Source of the DNA: Panacagrimonas sp046594215
Lineage (GTDB): Bacteria; Pseudomonadota; Gammaproteobacteria; Nevskiales; Nevskiaceae
Assembly (NCBI GenBank): GCA_046594215.1
Contig: JBKJPX010000112.1
Location: forward strand, 34,569 to 98,568
Reading direction: 5' to 3'
Length of the DNA stretch: 64,000 nucleotides
Shown here: one piece after another, positions 39,381 through 48,651 of the stretch
Position numbering within the stretch: the first letter of the stretch is position 1
Layout: every line of letters begins with the position of its first letter
Notes under the pieces: model-generated
The model's input: the letters and a program-made list of their open reading frames with translations, nothing else
Told to the model about the DNA's origin: nothing
Database searches by the model: none
Translations under genes and position numbers: made by a program

Positions 39381-40553
39381 TTACGCCAGCGACTGGTACG
39401 TCGTGGCCTCGAACTCGAAGAACAACGGCAGCGATTTCACATCCGCGAACGGCAGGATCTGCGTGAGGTACACGCCGCCGACGCCGCTGGTCTGATCGAT
39501 CCAGTAATACGAATTCGCCAGGCCCGCCCACATCAGGCTGCCGGCCTTGCGGCCCGTCGGCAGTGTCTTGGAGTTGATCATGAACGCGAGGCTCCAGAAG
39601 TGCGGGTTGTCCGCCGGCAGGGGCATGTCGTTCGACAGCGTCGGGTCGCTGGACTTGATCGAGGGGACTTGCATGCCGCCGTCGAGCTGGTTGCGCGACA
39701 TCGCCTCGACGGTCTCGGCCTTGAGCACGCGCCCCTTCTCGCCCTGTCCGCCGTTGAGCATCATGCGGACGAACTTCAGGTAGTCGCCGCAGGTGCCGTA
39801 CAGCGCATGGCCGCCCATCTCGACCTCGGGCTCCTGCGGGATCTCGAGGTCGATCGGCGCGAGCCCGCCGTCCGGCAGCCGCGCATGGATCGAGGCCAGG
39901 CGGCTGCGCATGTCCGCGCTGATCTTCATCGACGTGCTGGTCATGCCCAGCGGTTTCAGGACGTGCTCGGCGAGGTAGGCGTTGAGCTTCTGCCCGCTCG
40001 CTTTTTCGACCAGCAGGCCCGCCCAGTCGGTGTTGACGCCGTACTCCCAGCGTTCGCCCGGGTCGAACATCAAGGGCATCTGCAGCGAGGCGTACTCACT
40101 GCTCGCGAAGCCCGGCGCGCCGGTCGCGGCCTGCCATTTCTGCAGGTTCGCGTTGAAGAACTGGTACGAGAAGCCGGCGGTGTGGGTCAGAAGGTGCTTG
40201 AGCGTGACAGCACGCTTGGGCGCGCGCAGCTTCGGCTTTCCGGCCTCGTCGAACCCTTCCAGCACCTGGATCTTGCCGAGGTCCGGGAGCCACTTCGAGG
40301 CCGGGCTGTCGAGGTCGAGCTTGCCCTGCTCCACGAGCTGCAGCGCCGCCACCGACGTCAGCGCCTTGGTCATCGACGCGATCAGGACCACGGTGTCCCG
40401 GGTCATCTTCAGGTCGGTGCCGAGCTTGCGTACGCCGAAGGCGCCCTCGTACAGCGTGCCTTCGCGATTGGTGACCATCGCGACGACGCCGGGAACGCCA
40501 CCGGGTTGAACGCCCCGCTGCAGGACTGCGTCGAGTGATTGCTGGAGCGACAT
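39381..40553 (-). CDS. Serine hydrolase / class C beta-lactamase-like esterase
   Basis: This 390-residue protein belongs to the beta-lactamase/penicillin-binding-like esterase family (EstB-type). The SxxK motif is SMTK in VLIASMTKALTSV, and the second motif is YGVN in ERWEYGVNTDW. No signal peptide is visible, so it is probably cytoplasmic and an esterase rather than a beta-lactamase. I chose the ATG at 40553 because AGGAG sits upstream. It is convergent with dbpA. Confidence 0.9.
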   Translation of the reverse strand: MSLQQSLDAVLQRGVQPGGVPGVVAMVTNREGTLYEGAFGVRKLGTDLKMTRDTVVLIASMTKALTSVAALQLVEQGKLDLDSPASKWLPDLGKIQVLEGFDEAGKPKLRAPKRAVTLKHLLTHTAGFSYQFFNANLQKWQAATGAPGFASSEYASLQMPLMFDPGERWEYGVNTDWAGLLVEKASGQKLNAYLAEHVLKPLGMTSTSMKISADMRSRLASIHARLPDGGLAPIDLEIPQEPEVEMGGHALYGTCGDYLKFVRMMLNGGQGEKGRVLKAETVEAMSRNQLDGGMQVPSIKSSDPTLSNDMPLPADNPHFWSLAFMINSKTLPTGRKAGSLMWAGLANSYYWIDQTSGVGGVYLTQILPFADVKSLPLFFEFEATTYQSLA

Positions 40554-40695
40554 GGAGGTCTCCTCGTGTTGTTGTCTGGATGAAAGGGCGAAGCGGCCCC
40601 TAGCGTGCCTGTAAATCGTGCCGGCTAGAAGATCGGGTTTTCCCCCTGCTCCAACGAGCGTTGCGCCGAGCGCCGGAAGGCGCACCGGTCGGGCG

Positions 40696-42033
40696 TCATT
40701 CCAGCCGCATCGCCTCGGGATGATCGGGCAGCGCCAGGGTCTGGCGCGGGGTTGCCCGGTGCCCCAGGAACATCGGCCGGTTCGCGTGGTTGAACATCAG
40801 CGGCATCAGCTCGTGCGCCTGCACGACGCCGAACCAGCCCGCGCGCGCAGGGCGTTCGCCGAACTCGATCACGCTGTCGGCCCGCACCGTCGGGCCCACG
40901 AGAACCAGGGGCGTCGGGTCGCCGGTGTGCAGCACGCCGTTCACCGACGGCGTGGCGTGATCGCCGGTGACGACCACGATGGCCCGGTCGGCCAGTTGTT
41001 CGAGCGCGGCGAGTCCCGGATCCAGCGCCTCGAGCGCCTTGAGCTTGGCCCAGGGGTCCTTCGTGTGCCCCGCCTCGTCCGTGACCTTGGTGTGGACGTG
41101 CACGAATGCCGCGCCCTCGCCGATCAGTTGCTCCGCGATGGAAATGCGTTCGGCCAGGTCCTTGGCGTAATCCGCCTTCGGCGCGAGGTGACGCTGCTTC
41201 ATGCCCAGAATGCCGGCGAGGCCGCGGTACATGCGCGAGTCGGTGACGGCTGCGCCGACGACGCCGGTCTGTTCGACGAAATCCGGGATCGGATCTCGCG
41301 CACCCGACCACTTGGTACTGAGCACGTCGAGCGCCGGCTTGCCGGCGGCGACGCGCGCACGGTTCACGTCGCTGGCGAGCAACTGCTGCCGCACGGCGAG
41401 CAGGACCGCGTTCATCCGGTCCGCCAGCACCTGCGCGCCGCCGTCGATCGGCCGTACCTTGAGCCAGGGATGCAGGTGCTCGAAGAAGGGGTCCGAATCC
41501 GTGACCTGTCCGCGCGTGTGTCCGGGGAACTGCATCAGCGCCTCGCCACGGCCCATCGGGTCCAAGACCACGTCGAGCGCCCGCAGGAAGGGGGTGAGTT
41601 CGGCGATCAGCGCGTCGGCATCGGCCATGTCCTCGCGCGCGGCGCGACCCGTGATCCAGACGCGACCCTCTTTGACTTCCGAGGTCCGCAGCGACGCGAA
41701 CGTCATCGCCACACCCATCGGCACCTCGAGTCCCGCGCCGATGGCTTCGAGCACCGCGCGGCCCGGAAAAGCCACGTCGCCGAAGCCGAACATCGCCCAG
41801 TGCGCCAGCTCCGACGAGGGCGCGCGTCCCCAGCCCATCGGGAGGTGCCAGCCCGACGCGCCGCGTCGCGCGAGGCGATCCAGCACCGGCGTGTTCGCCG
41901 CCTCCGATGGCGTGCGTCCGCCGAGCTCCGGGATCGGCCGGTCGCCGAGCCCGTCGAGCAGCACGAGCACGACCGGCAGGCGATCGTCGTCGAGGCGCGG
42001 CTGATCTTCGCCGTAGCGAATGACCGGCTTCAC
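40696..42033 (-). CDS. Alkaline-phosphatase-superfamily protein, apgM-like
   Basis: This 445-residue protein has the metal-binding and nucleophile pattern of the 2,3-bisphosphoglycerate-independent phosphoglycerate mutase/phosphopentomutase superfamily: VLLDGLGDRP near the N-terminus, PSSELAHW as the likely nucleophile segment and VTGDHATPSV with HVHTKVTDEAGHTKD near the C-terminus. The closest named type is apgM. Its role in this cluster is unclear. Its start overlaps the NMN-adenylyltransferase-like gene by 4 bp. Confidence 0.78.
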   Translation of the reverse strand: MKPVIRYGEDQPRLDDDRLPVVLVLLDGLGDRPIPELGGRTPSEAANTPVLDRLARRGASGWHLPMGWGRAPSSELAHWAMFGFGDVAFPGRAVLEAIGAGLEVPMGVAMTFASLRTSEVKEGRVWITGRAAREDMADADALIAELTPFLRALDVVLDPMGRGEALMQFPGHTRGQVTDSDPFFEHLHPWLKVRPIDGGAQVLADRMNAVLLAVRQQLLASDVNRARVAAGKPALDVLSTKWSGARDPIPDFVEQTGVVGAAVTDSRMYRGLAGILGMKQRHLAPKADYAKDLAERISIAEQLIGEGAAFVHVHTKVTDEAGHTKDPWAKLKALEALDPGLAALEQLADRAIVVVTGDHATPSVNGVLHTGDPTPLVLVGPTVRADSVIEFGERPARAGWFGVVQAHELMPLMFNHANRPMFLGHRATPRQTLALPDHPEAMRLE

Positions 42034-42575
42034 GCGCGCTCTCCGATCGGCCGGCGGTCCAGCAGTTCGTCGAGCAGGGCGACGGTCGGCGCGGGCACCA
42101 GCGCGTGCCAGTCCCGCCCGCCCTGGCGCATGCCGGTGCGGATGTCGCTGGCCGAGATCTTCTTCGCCGGATCACCGTCGATCAGGCAGACCTCGTAGCC
42201 CGCCGCTTCGAACCAGCCGGCTTTCTGCCGCTCCCACTCGCTGAAGGCGCGCACGAAATGCCGGGCTGTCGTCGGGACGTACTGCGGCCAGAATTCGCGG
42301 CGCGTCAGGTCGAACGGCACGATCGTGATGCGCTCGGACCAGGCCCGCGCGTGCACCGCGGCCTCGATGAGACGAAGGCGCTCGAAATACGTGAAGGGGT
42401 TCGCGGACGCCGTGTGACGGTGCGCCGACGTCGATTCCTGGTGACGCGCGCCCGTGTCCGGATTGGTCACGGCGACGATCAGGTGCGCGCACTGCGAGAG
42501 CGCGATGCCGAAGAGTTCGAGGTGCTGCGCGTGAACCGGCTGGAAACGACCGGTGACGCAGCCGAGCGGGATCAT
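42030..42575 (-). CDS. NMN-adenylyltransferase-like nucleotidyltransferase (NadM-type)
   Basis: This 181-residue protein has the nucleotidyltransferase start VTGRFQPVHAQHLELF and the ISASDIR motif, as in the NadM/NMNAT family that makes NAD from NMN and ATP. The usual GRFxPxHxGH pattern reads FQPVHAQH here. I chose ATG at 42575, since its ATGA overlaps the stop of selD by 4 bp. It also overlaps the next gene by 4 bp. The organism should have its own nadD elsewhere, so a special substrate is possible. Confidence 0.82.
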   Translation of the reverse strand: MIPLGCVTGRFQPVHAQHLELFGIALSQCAHLIVAVTNPDTGARHQESTSAHRHTASANPFTYFERLRLIEAAVHARAWSERITIVPFDLTRREFWPQYVPTTARHFVRAFSEWERQKAGWFEAAGYEVCLIDGDPAKKISASDIRTGMRQGGRDWHALVPAPTVALLDELLDRRPIGERA

Positions 42576-43648
42576 CGGGGGCTCCCGGCGTCGACGTGCA
42601 CGATGCCCGCCGGGGCGCCGTCCACGAATTCTCCGACCACGGCAGCCGCCTCGTCGCCACCGGCGCGAAGCTTCGCGACCAGTCCGTCCGCATCGGCCGC
42701 CGGTACGGCGAGCAGCAAGCCGCCCGAGGTCTGTGCATCGGCAAGCAGCAACTGCCCCGGCCCATCCAGTGCTCCCGGCACGAACCATCCCTGAGCCAGG
42801 GCGTTTTCGAGCGTGCGCCGCGAACCGGTCGGTGCGCAGCCGGCAGCGATCAGGTCCATCACACCCGCGAGGACGGGAACGCGATCCATCCACAGGCGTG
42901 CGCCTAGGCCCGCCGCTGCCGCCATCTCGTGCAGGTGCCCGAGCAGGCCGTAGCCGGTGACGTCAGTGCCGCCCCGCAGGCCGGCGCCGCTCGCGATGCG
43001 GGCCGCGCTCGCATTGAGCCGCGTCATGCCTGCGACCGCGGCGTCGACGAGGGCCTGCGGCACCTGTCCACGCTTGATCGCCGTGCCCACGACGCCCACG
43101 CCCAGCGCCTTGGTCAGCACAAGACGATCGCCCGCCCGTCCGCCGCCCTTGCGCACGACGCGGCGCGGATCGACTTCGCCGATCGCCACCAGCCCGAACT
43201 TCGGCACCGGGTCGACGATGCTGTGACCGCCGACCGTGAGCGCGCCCGCCTCGGCGACGGCCTGCCCGCCCCCGCGCAGCACGTCCTTCATCGTGTCCGC
43301 CGGCAGTTCTGCGGGCCAGCCGAGGATGTTCAGTGCGAGCAAGGGGCGACCCCCCATGGCGTAGACATCGGACAGCGCGTTGGTGGCCGCAATGCGGCCC
43401 CAGTCGAACGCGCTGTCGACGACGGGCGTCATGAAATCGCAGGTCACGACCCAGGCGCGCGTGTCGTCGACGGCGTAGACGGCGGCGTCGTCCGGCGATT
43501 CCAGCCCCACGAGCAGGTTTGCGTCGAACGAGGGCAGGCCGGCGGCGCGAACGGTCTCCAGCACGCCGCCCAGAAGCGACTGCGGCATCTTGCAGGCGCA
43601 GCCGCCGCCCGTGGAGAACTGCGTGAGCCGGCGCAGTGCATCGTTCAC
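42572..43648 (-). CDS. selD: Selenide, water dikinase (selenophosphate synthetase)
   Basis: This ATP-dependent enzyme makes selenophosphate from selenide. The 358-residue protein contains GGGCACKMP (the catalytic Cys and Lys of GCxCK; a cysteine form, not selenocysteine), DFMTPVVDSAFDWGRIAATNALSDVYAMGG-like AIRS-fold segments split here for brevity, and TDVTGYGLLGHL. It starts with GTG at 43648, overlapping the acyl-CoA dehydrogenase stop by 4 bp. No selA, selB or mnmH is in the window, so the user of selenophosphate is elsewhere. Confidence 0.93.
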   Translation of the reverse strand: MNDALRRLTQFSTGGGCACKMPQSLLGGVLETVRAAGLPSFDANLLVGLESPDDAAVYAVDDTRAWVVTCDFMTPVVDSAFDWGRIAATNALSDVYAMGGRPLLALNILGWPAELPADTMKDVLRGGGQAVAEAGALTVGGHSIVDPVPKFGLVAIGEVDPRRVVRKGGGRAGDRLVLTKALGVGVVGTAIKRGQVPQALVDAAVAGMTRLNASAARIASGAGLRGGTDVTGYGLLGHLHEMAAAAGLGARLWMDRVPVLAGVMDLIAAGCAPTGSRRTLENALAQGWFVPGALDGPGQLLLADAQTSGGLLLAVPAADADGLVAKLRAGGDEAAAVVGEFVDGAPAGIVHVDAGSPR

Positions 43649-44898
43649 GACGCCGCCACGCTCCGCTTCAGCACGCCGCGCGCGATCGCGTTGAACTGGA
43701 TCTCGGTCGTGCCCGCCGGGATGCGCAGGTTGCGCGCGATGCGGAACAGCTTCTCCTCCGGCGAGCCGCGCCGCAGGCCCGAAGCGCCATGGACCTGGAT
43801 CGCGTTGTCGCACACGCGGTAGAAAGCCTGGTCGTTGATGACCTTGATCAGGCTGATCAGGCGATGCGCTTCCTGCTCGAGCGGGATCTTGAAACAGCCG
43901 ATCTGGTCGAGCCGCGCCTGCGCAACCAGGGACGACGACCGCGCCTGGTAGACATCCATGTCCATGTTCGCGATCAGGTGCTGCACGGCCTGGTAGTCCG
44001 CGATCGTCTTGCCGCCGGCCCTGCGCGAATGCGCGCGCTGTACCGCGCGCTCGACCAGCCAGTCGCCCCAGCCCGCGCACATGCCGCCCCGGCACACGCG
44101 CCGCCAGTTGATGAAGGACATGCCGAGCGCAAACCCGTCACCGACGCTGCCCACGAGGTTCTCCGCCGGCACGCGCACGTCGCGGAATTCGAGTTCGCCC
44201 GTCAGGCCGTCGTCGATCATCGTGGGAATGTCCACGCCGCGGCGAAAGCCCGGCGCCTTGGCATCCACGAGGAACATCGAAAGCGAGCGCGACCCTGCAC
44301 CGGGCTCGGTCACGGCCGTGACGTGGATGAAATCGGCGAAGTGCGGGTTGGTGATCCAGGCCTTGCGGCCATTGATGATCCAGTCGGTGCCGTCGCGCTT
44401 CGCATGCGTGGCCATGTTGAGCACATCGCTGCCCACGCCCGGCTCGGTGTTGGCGAAGGCGGTCGTGATCTGGCCCTTCATGAGCGGCACGAGGTAGCGC
44501 TCGCGCAGCGATGCCGACATGTACGGACTGGCCGGGTTGGGACCCTCGGTCCAGGCCAGCGCCGCCAGGCCCAGGCCGAGCCCGGACTGTCGGTACACGT
44601 ACTCCTCGACGTGATGCATCTCCACGCGGCCGAAGCCGCCGCCGCCGAATTCTTCGGCAATGTGCGGCGCGTAGAGGCCCAGCTCGCCCGAGCGTCGCTG
44701 CACCTTGCGCCGCGCCTCCCACACCGTCGGGTGCATGCGGCCGGCGTCGTCGAGATGCGGCTCCCAGGGCGTACCCACCTTCTCCGTGGCGAGCGCCTTC
44801 TCGATCGGCGCGACGTCCTCGTCGAGGAAGCGCCGGAAGCGCGCGGTGTAGGCGCGTACGCGCTCGCTGGGTTCGAAACTCGCGGCGGCGTCGGTCAT
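43645..44898 (-). CDS. Acyl-CoA dehydrogenase family protein
   Basis: This 417-residue flavoprotein has the typical alpha-beta-alpha fold with AFANTEPGVGSD (FAD contact), AWITNPHFADFIHVTAVTEP, CRGGMCAGWGDWLVERAVQRA and the QVHGASGLRRGSPEEKLFR region near the end, where a catalytic Glu is normally found. I chose ATG at 44898 because AGGAG lies 8 bp upstream. It is the first gene of a four-gene set with selD, NadM-like and apgM-like genes, overlapping selD by 4 bp, and lies downstream of a TetR gene on the same strand. Confidence 0.9.
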   Translation of the reverse strand: MTDAAASFEPSERVRAYTARFRRFLDEDVAPIEKALATEKVGTPWEPHLDDAGRMHPTVWEARRKVQRRSGELGLYAPHIAEEFGGGGFGRVEMHHVEEYVYRQSGLGLGLAALAWTEGPNPASPYMSASLRERYLVPLMKGQITTAFANTEPGVGSDVLNMATHAKRDGTDWIINGRKAWITNPHFADFIHVTAVTEPGAGSRSLSMFLVDAKAPGFRRGVDIPTMIDDGLTGELEFRDVRVPAENLVGSVGDGFALGMSFINWRRVCRGGMCAGWGDWLVERAVQRAHSRRAGGKTIADYQAVQHLIANMDMDVYQARSSSLVAQARLDQIGCFKIPLEQEAHRLISLIKVINDQAFYRVCDNAIQVHGASGLRRGSPEEKLFRIARNLRIPAGTTEIQFNAIARGVLKRSVAAS

Positions 44899-44930
44899 GG
44901 GATTTCTCCTTTCGGTTCTCTTGTGTCGTT

Positions 44931-45575
44931 CTATTTCGAGGTCTTCTGCGTCACGGCGCGCAGGAAGCTGGCGAGCACGACTTCCGGCTCCTCCTTCACG
45001 GACTTGAGCCGGCCCGTACGCATCATCAGCAGCAGGCCGAACAGCGAGGTCGCGTGCATGACGGCCTGGTGATGCGCCCTCTTGGGCGTCACGAGCCCGT
45101 CGCCGACCAGGCATTCACCGATGTGCGACATCACGCGATCGAGCAGCGCATTCAGTTCGTGGTCCAGGTCTCGCGTCAGGCCGGCCGGCCGGGCGCCGCC
45201 GTGCAGGTAGAAGCCGAGATCGAAGTCGGCCGGACGCTGCGCGTAGAAATTCCAGAGGCCGCGCAGGGCGGCGACCGCGCGCTGCGCGGTCCTCGACCGC
45301 GAGGCCGCCACGACGCTCTCGTATAGCGCCTCGAGCGAATCGCGCAGGATCTCCGCGTAGAGCTCTTCCTTGGTCTCGAAATACGCGTAGATGAGGCCGG
45401 TCGAGTAACCGGCCGCGAGTGCGATCTCGCGCATCGAGGCGGCCTCGATACCGTGGTCCGCGAAGATCTTCTTCGCCGCGTCCTGGATCAGCCGCCGCTT
45501 GAACTCGCGCACCGCCGTGCGGCGCGAGTCGCGCGGCAGCGGGGCTTGTACGAGCGGGGCGACCTTGGCAGGCAT
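44931..45575 (-). CDS. TetR-family transcriptional regulator
   Basis: This TetR protein of 214 residues has a clear N-terminal HTH (RRLIQDAAKKIFADHGIEAASMREIALAAGYSTGLIYAYFETKEEL) and an all-helical ligand domain. It lies 32 bp upstream of the acyl-CoA dehydrogenase and likely regulates that gene and the selD cluster, perhaps in response to an acyl-CoA; this is an inference from position. Confidence 0.92.
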   Translation of the reverse strand: MPAKVAPLVQAPLPRDSRRTAVREFKRRLIQDAAKKIFADHGIEAASMREIALAAGYSTGLIYAYFETKEELYAEILRDSLEALYESVVAASRSRTAQRAVAALRGLWNFYAQRPADFDLGFYLHGGARPAGLTRDLDHELNALLDRVMSHIGECLVGDGLVTPKRAHHQAVMHATSLFGLLLMMRTGRLKSVKEEPEVVLASFLRAVTQKTSK

Positions 45576-45726
45576 GCAGGATTTATAACAGCGTTCACTT
45601 TTTGCGAGCCAGATTATTTACGGCGAACGCGGCCAGGGTCAATCGCGGGTGTGCCCGAAGATCGGACGGAGCTCGGGCGCCCCTGCGCGGCCGCGAAAAG
45701 CTTCGCCCCGAACCGGGACGGGTCCC

Positions 45727-48528
45727 TCAACCGTCGACGAGCTGTCGCACCCGGGTCGTGAGCGATGCCAGCGTGAAGGGCTTGGTCAGCACTTCCATGC
45801 GCGCATCCAGCCCGCCGTTACCGACCACCGCGTTCTCCGCATAGCCCGTGATGAACAGCACCTTTAGCGTGGGCCGCGCGACCCGGCCCGCGTCCGCGAC
45901 CTGGCGTCCGTTCATGCCTCCGGGCAGGCCGACATCGGTGACCAGCAGGTCGATCCTGGCGTCGGACTGCAGCACGCGCAGCGCGGCCGGCCCGTCGGCC
46001 GCCTCGATGACGTGGTACCCGCAGTCCCTGAGGATCTCGCCGGTGACCATGCGGATGCCTTCCTCGTCATCGACGAGCAGGACCGTCTCGCTCGCGCCCG
46101 GCTGCGCTTCGGGCGCGGGCTCCTCCTCCGGTAGTTCTCCCACTCCGAAGTACCGCGGCAGGTAGATGCAGAGCGTCGTGCCCTTGCCCACTTCCGAGTA
46201 GATGCGCACCTGGCCGCCCGACTGGCGCGCGAAGCCGTACACCATCGACAGGCCCAGCCCCGTGCCCCGCCCGAGCGGCTTGGTCGTGAAGAAGGGATCG
46301 AAGGCGCGTTCGACGACCTCGGGCGACATCCCCGACCCGGTATCGGTCACGCACAGCGACACGTACTGCCCCGGACTCAATTCGCGCTCGCCCGCGCTGC
46401 GATGGTCCAGCCACTTGTTGGCGGTCTCGATCGTGACGCGTCCGCCGGCGGGCGCCATCGCGTCGCGGGCGTTGATGCACAGATTGAGCAGCGCGTTCTC
46501 GAGCTGCGAGGAGTCCGCGAGCGTCAGCCACAGGCCGCCCGCGCCGACCACTTCGAGCTGCACGTCCGGTCCCATGGATCGGCGGATCAGCTCGTCCATG
46601 CCATGGATCATGCGATTGACGTCGACGGGCTTGGGATCGAGCGTCTGCCGTCGCGCGAACGCGAGCAGGCGCTGAGTGAGCGCCGCGGCGCGCTGGGTCG
46701 AGCCTTGCGCGATGCCGATCAGTCGCTTCAGCTCTCCGATCCGGCCCTCGGCGATGCGCTTCTCCAGCATCTCGAGCGAACCGCCGATGCCGGCCAGGAG
46801 ATTGTTGAAGTCGTGCGCGATGCCGCCCGTGAGCTGCCCGACCGCCTCCATCTTCTGCGAGTGCCGCAGCGCTTCCTGGGCGGCGGCAAGCTCGCGTGCG
46901 GCCTGCTTCTGCTCGGTGATGTCGCGGCCGTACGCGTAGATCACGTCACCGTCGGTCGAGGTATGCCATGAGATCCAGCGTACGGTCCCGTCCTTGTGCA
47001 GGTAGCGGTTCTCGAAGCTGGTGGCGGGCGCCTCGATCGCCGTCGTCACGACCCCGCCTGTGATGGCGATGTCCTCCGGATGCACGAACTCGCGAAAGCT
47101 GCGCCCGACGACCTCGGTCGGATCGTGTCCGAGCAGCATGGTCCAGGCCGGGCTGATCTCGCGGAACACCCCGTCCACGCCCAGTACTGCGATCAGGTCG
47201 CGGGAATTGTTCCAGACGCGATCGCGTTCGCGCGTGCGGCGGGTCACCTCGCGTTCGAGCTCCTCATTAGAACGTGCGAGCGTCTGGCGCGCCTCGACGA
47301 TCTGGTGGATGTCCGTCGACACGCCGATCCACTGACCGATGCTGCCGTCGACGCTGCGGCCCGGCAGCGCGCGTGTCAGCCACCAGCGGAACCGCGTGTC
47401 CGCCTGTCTCAAGCGGTATTCGATCTCGAAGAGTTCACCGGTCTCCATGGATCGCATCCACTCGCGCACCGAGCGCTCGCGATCGTCCGGATGCACGAAA
47501 TCGATCCAGTTCGATCCCTTGGACGCTTTCTCATCCGCTCCCGTGTACCGGACCCAGTCACGGCCCACGTAATCGATCCCGCCCTCCGGGGTCGCCGTGA
47601 AGATAAAGCCCGGGATCGCCTCGGTGAGCAGACGGAATCTCTCTTCGTGCCGGCGCTGCGCTTCCTGTGCGGCCTTGCGCTCCGTGAGATCGACCGCCAG
47701 CGCCGTTATGCCTTCGAGTTCGCCGGACCCGGAATAGCGCGGAAGGAACTGGACTTCGCATTCGCGCGTGCCGCCGACCGAGGGCAACTGCCCGTCGAAG
47801 ATCACGACCTCGCCCGCCAGCGCGCGATCTACGGCCTTGCGGTAGGGCTCGTACGCCGCCTCGCCGACAAGCTCCTCCGGCGTGAGACCCACGATCTGTT
47901 CGGCCGAGCGCCCGAACCAGGTCTCCCAGTGACGGTTCACGAAGCGGAACACGCCGTCCGGTCCGATGTCGGCGATCAGCACCGGCAGCGCATCGGTCAC
48001 GGATCGCAGGCGGCGATTGCCGGCGTCGCGCGCCATGTCGGCAAGGAATCGTTCGCTGACGTCGATGACGATGGCGATGACGCCCACCGGCACGCCGCGC
48101 TCGTCGCAGATCGGCGAGTAGTCCAGGTTCATCCAGACCTGCTCGAAGCCGTTGCGCCGGTTGAGCATCATCGACTGGTCCTTGAAGGCCAGCGTTCCGC
48201 CGCTGAGGCCCACCTTCACGACCCGGTCGTTGAAGTCCGCCACCTCCGGCCAGCCCTCGCGCACGCGGCTGCCGAACAGCTGCGGATGCCGTGTTCCGGC
48301 GAACACCGCGTAGGCATCGTTGTAGACCATCACGCCGTCCTCGCCCCACAGCGTGACCATGGGCACGGTCGACTTGAGCATGATCGACACGGCGGTCCGG
48401 ATCGTCGGCGACCAGTTCTCCATCGGACCCATCGAGGTCGATGCCCAGTCGAACTCCCGCGTCAGGCGTTCGGCCGTGCAGGGAGTCTCGGGCGAATCAG
48501 GACGCGGAGACGAAGCGGCGATGGTCAT
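45727..48528 (-). CDS. Hybrid multi-PAS histidine kinase with C-terminal receiver
   Basis: This soluble hybrid kinase of 933 residues has about four PAS domains, a HisKA domain with GGIAHDFNNLLAGI as the H-box, a HATPase_c domain (LLNLCINARDAMA, GLGLSMVYGFARQSGG) and a C-terminal receiver domain with TDVGLPGGMNGRQV around the phospho-acceptor. The N-terminal PAS (MGPMENWSPTIRTAVSIML, MVTLWGEDGVMVYNDAY) closely resembles that of the kinase at 57383-60772. No membrane segment is visible. Confidence 0.92.
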   Translation of the reverse strand: MTIAASSPRPDSPETPCTAERLTREFDWASTSMGPMENWSPTIRTAVSIMLKSTVPMVTLWGEDGVMVYNDAYAVFAGTRHPQLFGSRVREGWPEVADFNDRVVKVGLSGGTLAFKDQSMMLNRRNGFEQVWMNLDYSPICDERGVPVGVIAIVIDVSERFLADMARDAGNRRLRSVTDALPVLIADIGPDGVFRFVNRHWETWFGRSAEQIVGLTPEELVGEAAYEPYRKAVDRALAGEVVIFDGQLPSVGGTRECEVQFLPRYSGSGELEGITALAVDLTERKAAQEAQRRHEERFRLLTEAIPGFIFTATPEGGIDYVGRDWVRYTGADEKASKGSNWIDFVHPDDRERSVREWMRSMETGELFEIEYRLRQADTRFRWWLTRALPGRSVDGSIGQWIGVSTDIHQIVEARQTLARSNEELEREVTRRTRERDRVWNNSRDLIAVLGVDGVFREISPAWTMLLGHDPTEVVGRSFREFVHPEDIAITGGVVTTAIEAPATSFENRYLHKDGTVRWISWHTSTDGDVIYAYGRDITEQKQAARELAAAQEALRHSQKMEAVGQLTGGIAHDFNNLLAGIGGSLEMLEKRIAEGRIGELKRLIGIAQGSTQRAAALTQRLLAFARRQTLDPKPVDVNRMIHGMDELIRRSMGPDVQLEVVGAGGLWLTLADSSQLENALLNLCINARDAMAPAGGRVTIETANKWLDHRSAGERELSPGQYVSLCVTDTGSGMSPEVVERAFDPFFTTKPLGRGTGLGLSMVYGFARQSGGQVRIYSEVGKGTTLCIYLPRYFGVGELPEEEPAPEAQPGASETVLLVDDEEGIRMVTGEILRDCGYHVIEAADGPAALRVLQSDARIDLLVTDVGLPGGMNGRQVADAGRVARPTLKVLFITGYAENAVVGNGGLDARMEVLTKPFTLASLTTRVRQLVDG

Positions 48529-48651
48529 GCGGGGAAAAGACAGGGCAAGAAGCGACGGCCGACGGGCAGCATTGTGCCGTCTTGTTCGTGGGCGGTGGAG
48601 ACGGGATCGCCCCGGCAGAGCGGCCTGCGTCGCGCGAAAAAAACAAATGGA

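Noticed and set aside
40618..42198. Long frames of 526 codons (plus) and 516 codons (minus, second frame)
   Set aside because: Both overlap the apgM-like gene whose superfamily motifs are clear; they have Arg/Ala-rich low-complexity products.
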